This document shows positions 57,137 to 64,000 of a DNA stretch of 64,000 nt, one piece after another. This DNA is from Mytilus edulis (lineage: Eukaryota; Mollusca; Bivalvia; Mytilida; Mytilidae). The DNA lies in NCBI RefSeq assembly GCF_963676685.1, contig NC_092346.1, forward strand, positions 50,683,062 through 50,747,061. Direction: 5' to 3'. The notes under the pieces were generated by a model. It worked only from the letters and a program-made list of their open reading frames with translations, made no database searches and was not told the origin of the DNA. A program made the position numbers and the translations under genes. Each line of letters opens with the position of its first letter. The stretch's first letter is position 1.

Positions 57137-57959
57137 CAGGTGTGGTAATTGTGAGTGATGGTTTGACTACATTTTTGTAGATGGGGACTTGGCCCTGTTT
57201 CGGTGGTAAGACTGATTGGAATTACTCATTTAAAATGTTGGCTTTTTGTTTTGTATCAGTTGTTAATTGGCCCTCTTTTTTAAGGTGAGTAACTCTACTA
57301 TTGTCAGTTCTAATTGATTTGATATAAGAAAAGAGTTTTTTTTTGGTCAGGGTCATTTGTTGGAAGGTCAAGGATAATTTTTTCTATGTATGTACAATAG
57401 CACATCTCCGTTCTTGTTGGACTTGTTGTTAAAGTTTTTCATATTTTATCATATATGCTTTTTTGTTCTTTTTCATTTTAGAGTACAATTTATTCTTTTT
57501 ATTTATCATTTTTCTGAGTTTGTTGTGCACTTAGGGAAGTCGATGTTTATCTGTTAACATTTTATGTGGGATATTTGTATCTATTGATTTTGTGATGTTG
57601 TTTTTAAATAAATCCCACATTTCATTAATAGTACTGTTCATGTTGTTGTTATTATTCATAACAGTTAGCTTTTCTTGTGTTTTAATAGGTCTGCTTCTAT
57701 ATTTTCCCAGTTTTTTGTCATATTTTAGTATTTTTCTAGGATGTTCATGTCTTACTTTTTGAAGTCAAATGTCTGTTTCTATGTAGACGATGTAATGGTT
57801 GCTTAGTCCTAGTGGTGGGAGTATGTTTAATTTATTGACAGTTGTTGGATTGTTAACAGGTGTTTGTTTATTTTCAAACTTTCTGTAGGTGTAATACCAC
57901 CAAATCATGGATATGTCACATCCAGTTGTACACGAAAATAGGTTGAACAAGTGAAAATG

Positions 57960-58355
57960 CGAGCTACTGCTCACTGATGATACCCCCGCCGCAAGTGGAT
58001 AATTTTAATAGTGAAAAATATACAAGTGTTGGGTTAACAGGAAGTTGTTGAGTGATGAATCTGAAAACTCATCACACTGTATTGCTGACTTGTATAAATC
58101 CTGAAACCAAATTTCAGAAAATCCTTGTATTGTAGTTCCTGAGAAAAATGTGACAAAAATTTTCAACATGGCTATCATGTGTAAATTTTAAATCATACAA
58201 GTGGTTGGTAAACAGGAAGTTGTAGAGTGCTGAATCTGAAAACGCATCAAACGGTATAGCAGACTTATATAAACCCTGAAACCAAATTTCAGAAATCCTT
58301 GTATTGTAGTTCCTGAGAAAAATGTGACAAAAATATTCAACATGGCTATCATGTG
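57960..58355 (+). repeat. ~160-bp tandem repeat left of element D
   Basis: Two and a half units with AACAGGAAGTTGT, CTGAAAACGCATCA, ACCAAATTTCAGAAATCCTT and GTTCCTGAGAAAAATGTGAC. Related units resume at 59988-60330 and occur inside element D near 58.80-59.05 kb. Confidence 0.8.
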
Positions 58356-58363
58356 TAAATTTT

Positions 58364-59979
58364 GGTTACACACCATTATTCCGACAGCCCATTAGTCCGA
58401 CAGCCCATTGGTCCGACAACCCAATAGTCCGACAGCCCATTAGTCCGACAGCCCATTGGTCCGACAACCCAATAGTCTGACAACCCATTGCTCCGACAGC
58501 CCATAAGTCCGACACTTATCAAGTCAAGTATCAGGGTATTAGGGTCAAATAAAATTTGTCTGTCTGTATTATTACTTTTAAATATGTAATAACATATTTT
58601 AAGAAATAACTCCGTATATATAAAATGAGGCTTAGGTAGTTCGAATACTTTCTATATACTCAATTCGAAATCTGTATATAAAATAGAACAGAATAGAATA
58701 TTTCATTTTCCAAATTAAAGGGTCTATAAAGAGAATATAAATCAAGAACAACCAGTGATAGTGCGAGCTACTGATGATTCCCCCGCTCAAAAATTTCGTT
58801 ATGAATCTGAAAAAGCATCATACAGTATAGCTGACATGTATAAACATTGAAACCAAATTTCAGAAATTATTGTATTGTAGCTCCTGAGAACAATGTGACG
58901 AACATTTTTAACTTGGCTGTCATGTGAAAAGTGTTCGGTAAACAGGAAGTTGTTGACAATGAATTTGAAAACGCATCACACGATATCAGCCGACTTGAAT
59001 AAACCTTTCAGAAATCCTTGTATTGTAGTTCATAAAAAAAATGCAACGAAAATATTCATGGAACGGACGGATGAACTTATCAAGACATGCACTACATAAT
59101 TCAAAAGAACTAACAATGTAATCATCATTTGTTCCCATTAACAGTAAAGTTTTCTTGCGTTATTAAACATCGAAGATTTATTTATCTTTTTAAAGTTCTG
59201 ACATGTACTAGATATATGCTAAAAGAGTTCCTCACTCAAATTATTATGAAGTGAGCATTCGATTGAAAAATGACGCTCATCATCAACTTTATCAGCTGTA
59301 CAATAGAATTTTGTGAGTATCTGACATTTTCAATTAATGTAATGGGTGAGCACCGATTCTTAATTAACATATGAAGTACCTTTCTTAAAATCAATGATAT
59401 CTAAATATTTTTCTTTTTGAACACAATCTTTAAATGAAAAATTAGTGTCAAGTTTGCCATAAAACACAGAATGTCACACATTGTCTTAGATTTCTTACCA
59501 GTCAAATTGCGTTGACTGTATATTTCTATGTCATATACAGTCACTGACCCGATATCACTTTTCCTCATGACTATTTTTAAGTAGAAGTTGCCGAAATGTT
59601 CTTGTCTGTCATATTTGTCTTAATACAACCGCAAAACTTTTTTTTAGTGATCGTATAATGGTATGATGTCGTCGTCTGTGTCGTCTGCGACTGAGCAGTT
59701 GAAATAAGCATGTGTTTCAACTCCAATATAATGAGACAAATATCCCGCATGGAAAGAATGATTGGAATCAAAACGGACAACCCCAAATATTAAAGAGAAC
59801 AGAGTTGGTCTTTTTAGAGAAAATTTTCCCAAAAGACAGATGCATTGTCGGAATAATGGGCTGTCGGAGTAATGGGCTGTCGGAATAGTGGGCTGTCGGA
59901 GTAATGGGCTGTCAGAATAATGGGCTGTCGGAGTAATGGGCTGTCGGATTAATGGTTGTCGGACTAATGGGATGTCACC
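58364..59979. mobile_element. Element D: inverted 16-bp-repeat arrays with 8-bp target duplication
   Basis: Left terminus GGTTACACACCATTATTCCG leads into nine CCGACAGCCCATTAGT units (to about 58513). The right terminus, read on the minus strand, is GGTGACATCCCATTAGTCCG with eight to nine units (59846-59975). TAAATTTT flanks both sides (58356-58363 and 59980-59987). The uninterrupted target is visible in a neighbouring repeat unit at about 58182. The 1.3-kb interior is non-coding and includes diverged units of the surrounding ~160-bp repeat and the empty site at 59.53 kb. Confidence 0.85.
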
Positions 59980-59987
59980 TAAATTTT

Positions 59988-60390
59988 AAATCATACAAGT
60001 GGTTGGTAAACAGGAAGTTGTAGAGTGATAAATCTGAAAACGCATCAAACGGTATTGCAGACTTATATAAACCCTGAAATCAAATTTCAGAAATACTTGC
60101 AATTGTATTGTAGTTCCTGAGAAAAATGTGACGAAAATTTTCAACTTGGCTATCATGTGTAAAATCAAACAAGTGGTCGGTATACAGGAACATGTCGAGT
60201 GATGAATCTGAAAACGCATCACACAGTATTGCAGACTTAAATACATGTATAAACCCTGAAAACCAAATTTCAGAAATCCTTTTATTGTAGTTCCTGAGAA
60301 AAATGTGACGAAAAATATTCATGGGACGGACGAACTGATGGATGAACAGACAAAGGTAAAACAGTATACCCCCTTTTTCAAAGCAGGGGT
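59988..60390 (+). repeat. ~160-bp tandem repeat right of element D
   Basis: Continues the array broken by element D. Ends in CAAAGCAGGGGTATAAAA. Confidence 0.8.
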
Positions 60391-61287
60391 ATAAAAAAAA
60401 TATTCCCTTGAATTTGACAGTTATAGGTCATTGTAGGTAATTAATCCTATATTTTACTGCAGTAAAACATTTCTGTGTCATACATGTATGTCTTGGGTAT
60501 TTCAAAGCACCATTATTCTTTTATTTGGGGTTTCTATAGAATATTTTGTAAACTTGAGGTTACATGGTTACTAAAGCTTGTACACAGGTTAAATAAGGGG
60601 TGAAATTTGATTGGTTAACTTCCAGTGATGGTTATTTTCTTATATGGCATGCAATGAAATGTGATGTGAAATTATTTCTATAATACTGGACAGGATAAAA
60701 CTTACTCATGCCAAGTATTTATTTATATTTGAAACAAAGATAAATTCTGCACAATTTTTTTTATAAAGTGCAAATTTAACAAAGACTCATAGTGAAAAAT
60801 CAATGGTGGTATTAAAACAAACTCCGAAGCAGTGGTGACTACGCTTCTTTGTAGAGAAGGGGAAGTATGACCGGAAAGATATCGCTGTATGGAGTTTGGT
60901 ATTACAGAGGGGCCTGATGGGTTATTTTCATTCTTCATGATCAGCGCATTTTCGCTATCGTGATCCATTTTTCTACACATTTTTTTTTTATATTTTCGTG
61001 ATCCGTCATCATGAAAATTTCTTTTCTGTGAATGACAAACAATCAACTCATGAATCGTGATGAGACCCGCAGCAGGTCCCTCATTACACCTGCAGGAAGG
61101 AAAAATATGCCCATCAACATTCAAAAACAATTATAGCTGCCGAAACACAAAAATTAATTAATTTAACTTGTATATATCTAGTGGATGCCAGGCATTTTAA
61201 AAACTTTACAAACTACACTGGTAAATCTGTACTCAAGAGTATACATTTTGTAGTTAACGTGAAAATACACCATATTTGTCCATTTGT
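60391..61287. other. Intergenic; repeat-like open frame only
   Basis: A 135-codon minus frame at 60723-61130 has no recognisable domain and lies in sequence with repeat character (TCATGATCAGCGCATTTTCG). Not supported as a gene. Confidence 0.4.
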
Positions 61288-61453
61288 AATACACCTTATC
61301 GCTATTTGTCCGCCATTACTGGATATCACACAGGTTCCCGTAAAATTTTGACGTCATAAAACAAAATATCTGACGCCACAATGGAAAAGTGATTGTTGTT
61401 GACGTCAAAAGTTCAAGCGGCCGGGTCAGCCGGGATTAGCGATAAGGTGTATT
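61288..61453. mobile_element. 166-bp TIR MITE (AATACACCTTATCGCT)
   Basis: Ends AATACACCTTATCGCT and AGCGATAAGGTGTATT are perfect 16-bp inverted repeats. Interior has two GACGTCA-like words. No coding. Confidence 0.85.
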
Positions 61454-62655
61454 GTTATGATGAACCTTTTAGGGTTGCTCTATTGATTATCAATTTGGAA
61501 GACTAAGTTTTTATCTTTATTTCATCAATATAATTTAATTAACCCAAACTTAGCAAAGGATAGAAATTATGGCAAACACAAATTATTACAGTTGCTTTGG
61601 ATAATTTTGGAGTGACTTTCAATTCATATAGTAACTGTGGTTTTTCTCTTTTCTTTATCTGGCAACATGTATGAGAGATTATATATTCTAAACAAACCTA
61701 TATTGAATATTAGGGAGCTGTCAAGTAACAGGCATTAGATTTAAGGGTGTACAGATAAATTATCCGGGTTGTTTCTTTCATCCAGAAGTGACAACAAAGA
61801 AAGGGGAATGAAACTAATGAAATGTAAACAAGTATCAGCTTTTTTGAAAAGCTGACCATAGACCATTGCTATTTTGGAATCTGCAGTCAGCAGCACCATT
61901 TGAACTATTCAGGACATACAACATATCACTTTTTCTTTGTTGCGACATATCGACACACCCCTTTTTCTCCAGGGTTGGGAATTCACTTCTTTTATATCTT
62001 ACCGTAGTGGCTGGATCCGCCATCCCTGTATAGTGTATATAGACTCTATATATATGACGAACTAATATGTAAGACAAACCAAATATAACAGAAAGTTTTG
62101 TTTAAAGTCAACATGTCCATTACAACAACCGATAAGTTTAATCTATTCCCTTCTTCTTCTTCTCGAAATAATGCCCACCCGGCTCAACATGATTCGGATG
62201 ATGCGGATGATTCTGGCAAGTTTCGCATGGTTAAACACAAATAAAAACAGGTCAAACAAATTGTTCTGTTGATTTAGTTTAAGCTTTAGGTCACTTGAGA
62301 CTTAAATTATTATGTCGTTTATTGAGACCCACTGGAAAGAAATGCACCGCTATCCGGTGTAAATGTCATTACTGCGTCAACAGAATTGATTTCTCTTGCA
62401 TGTGTTTTTAATTCCGGCATTTAAAAGTGTAAGAATAAATTGATTTCTTGTACCAAAATACCGTGTGTTGCACTTTTGTTTTTGTGTTAAAACATGTTAA
62501 ATGCACTTTTGTTTTTGTGTTAAATGTTAAATGATTATAATTACATGGATGTCATGGATGTCTAAATATATAGTTAAGCATTAGATGAATTGCATTTATT
62601 TCAAACATGTCGCAAACATGTCAGAATAGTTATCAAAGGTACCAGGATGATAATT
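61454..62655. other. Intergenic, nothing firm
   Basis: A GTGGCTGGATCCGCCA fragment at about 62007-62022 recalls the hAT-like MITE ends. A short tandem pair (GCACTTTTGTTTTTGTGTTA) occurs at about 62470-62522. Confidence 0.4.
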
Positions 62656-62948
62656 TAGTACGCCTTACAGTGGAGTTCGCGTATATACACGTTGTGCGAT
62701 GGGGATGCCTGGTTCCGAAACGGCTCTTGAAGAACTAATGTGTCGTATAGTTGGGGATTTCTTACAAAAAGATTGCGTAGCGAAGTTGGCAGATGACTTA
62801 TTTTGTGTCGGTAATACCCCGGAGGAGCTTTTATACAATTGGGAATGCGTTCTTCAGTTGCTACAAAAATCAGGAGTTTGCCTATCACCTAGCAAAACTG
62901 TCATTTGCCCAAAATCGATAACAATCCTAGGTTGGATTTGGTCACAGG
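62656..62948 (+). pseudogene. Ty3/gypsy-like reverse transcriptase fragment, 5' part
   Basis: The open frame around 62660-62943 shows [18 protein letters not shown] (catalytic Asp pair) and [15 protein letters not shown], the order of LTR-retroelement RT motifs. No upstream gag, protease or LTR is present in the window. The frame is cut by the element at 62949-63783. Confidence 0.75.
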
Positions 62949-63783
62949 CAGGGGCGGGTCCAGGTAAGGGCGTAATGGGCGTACGCCCCCCCCTTTAAAA
63001 AAAAAAAAAAAAAAAAAAACTATCGTTATAATCTGCTAGTATTGTATTGAATGATGGCAATTTATCATATTCATTAATTAAACACATACTCTGATTTCTT
63101 TTTATATTTACCCAATTTGATGGGTCATCATCAACCGTAAAATTTCGTTTCTCGGAGTCCGGCGTGTTCGACTCTGCGATTAGTATCCATTGTTGTTGAT
63201 GTGATAAAGAATTCGCAAAGATGTCGATGTCAAAAACAAAACGTCAAAAGACCTTAAAATCGTATCAAGGTGTCTTGGACACCTTTTTTAAACAATCAAA
63301 ACGGTAAGTAAATCAGTATAATACATGAATTTAAAACCCGAACTTAATCAAAAATAGAGGGATTACTTCATAATTTGATGCTTAATTGTTGAAATTCAGG
63401 AGCTTCTGAGCTTTCCCATGGACCCTCAACCGTAATCACGCCTCTCGTTCATAAAATCCAGGCCTAGGTATTAATGTTAAGTTACTCCTTATACCCTTGA
63501 GTTTAGAATTTCTCGTTATTGGTCTACTGCTGTTAAGATCCATCCAATCATTTTAATATACCATAGACAATTAATGAAGAAAACTCGGCATAAAAAATGT
63601 CACACCCTGACACTTTAACTATAAAATATACATGCTCCAAGTCAGGAACCGTTACATTAGTGCAATTCTCTATTATTTTATGTTTTTAAGCCAAAAAAGG
63701 TCCAAAAAAATTTTCGCCTCGCTTCGCTCGGCGAAATATTTTATTCTACGCCCCCCCTTTCAAATATCCTGGACACGCCCCTG
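62949..63783. mobile_element. 835-bp inverted-repeat element inserted in the RT fragment
   Basis: The left end CAGGGGCGGGTCCAGG and right end CCTGGACACGCCCCTG are complementary with one mismatch. ACAGG flanks both sides (62944-62948 and 63784-63788). The interior has no long open frame; a poly-A run starts at about 62997. hAT-like termini, but only 5 bp of duplication are visible, so the superfamily is open. Confidence 0.8.
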
Positions 63784-64000
63784 ACAGGGTTCAATTTCCG
63801 CTAGCACACAGAGTAGTAACACTAGACTCGTGTCCCGTTCCAGACACTGTGTGGGGTCTTCGATCATTTATCGGTGCGTACAAGATGCTAAGCAGCGTCA
63901 TACCCAATTGTTCCAACTTAATAGCCCCATAAGAAGAGAAAATAAGTGGTATGAAATCAGCTGACAAAATTATTTGGTCCGACATGCTAAGAGAACATTT
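63784..64000 (+). pseudogene. Ty3/gypsy-like pol fragment, 3' part, cut by the window end
   Basis: The RT-RNase H connection region resumes (VPDTVWGLRSFIGAYKML, then SVIPNCSN) after a small frameshift near 63805. A TAA stop at about 63929 interrupts it, and similarity continues to 64000. Confidence 0.75.

Larger units (their letters stand above)
54715..57910 (-). pseudogene. Jockey-like LINE pol pseudogene, twice interrupted
   Basis: Minus-strand pieces in order: endonuclease end with LGLSNHYIVYIETDI (about 57780-57840), decayed linker, RT start with HKATGPDNIS and PSDWK (56700-56935), then TQTDLITMDFDKVPHQRLL and VVLDGESSDIVPVTSG (54770-55060). It stops near the motif before the catalytic Asp-Asp. 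Stops and frameshifts are present, and the 3' part of the RT is missing. The AGCTCACC element (55067-56682) and a MITE (56962-57136) are inserted; the frame lines up again on either side. Confidence 0.8.

Noticed and set aside
58376..58513. CRISPR-like array of regular short repeats
   Set aside because: Units are contiguous with no unique spacers, the genome is eukaryotic, and a complementary array lies at the other end of a transposon-like element.
60723..61130. 135-codon minus-strand open frame
   Set aside because: No recognisable domain and repeat-like surroundings.
1..64000. tRNA or rRNA genes
   Set aside because: None recognised by eye. A covariance-model scan would be decisive.

Overview
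The window looks like nuclear DNA from a bivalve mollusc, most likely a mussel (Mytilus-like). The evidence is AT-rich sequence with GT-AG introns, many dispersed mollusc-type repeats (including a family opening with an AGCTCACCTGGCC hairpin and one with a hammerhead ribozyme), and a split Hedgehog-acyltransferase gene. The species call is an inference. Three host genes can be supported; most of the rest is transposon-derived.

Layout. 1-10.9 kb: repeats and hairpin elements, no gene seen. 10.9-13.7 kb (+): a 921-aa membrane-anchored protein with three tandem FkbM-type methyltransferase domains in one uninterrupted coding exon. 13.7-26.5 kb: non-coding, with a roughly 0.9-kb duplicated segment, a hammerhead ribozyme repeat, ~147-bp tandem repeats and a 1.8-kb element with long inverted arms. 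26.5-27.5 kb (+): a single-domain FkbM paralogue of 316 aa. 28-32 kb: inverted, broken copies of the AGCTCACC repeat, one of them carrying an element bounded by inverted minisatellite arrays.

32.8-54.1 kb (-): a complete ten-exon HHAT (Hedgehog acyltransferase, MBOAT family) gene encoding 539 aa. I assembled it exon by exon; every splice site is GT-AG and every phase agrees. Its introns are full of insertions. The last intron holds a TTAA-flanked inverted-repeat element split by a CR1/L2-like LINE with an intact ORF1 and a broken ORF2. Another intron holds two elements with inverted minisatellite ends, and the first intron holds a ~160-bp satellite. The 70-bp unit that contains the HHAT start codon is triplicated.

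54.7-57.9 kb (-): a jockey-like LINE pseudogene interrupted by a three-unit (502 bp each) AGCTCACC element and by a 175-bp MITE. 58.4-60.0 kb: an element with inverted 16-bp-repeat arrays and a perfect 8-bp target duplication. 62.7-64.0 kb (+): a decayed Ty3/gypsy-like pol fragment split by an 835-bp inverted-repeat element.

Main points of interest: (i) four unrelated-sequence elements sharing one architecture, arrays of 15-17-bp repeats placed in inverted orientation at both ends; (ii) the triple-FkbM protein with its nearby paralogue, which are candidates for mollusc glycan O-methylation (inference); (iii) the hammerhead ribozyme with a loop-less helix III; (iv) several nested insertions whose empty sites can be read inside the same window.
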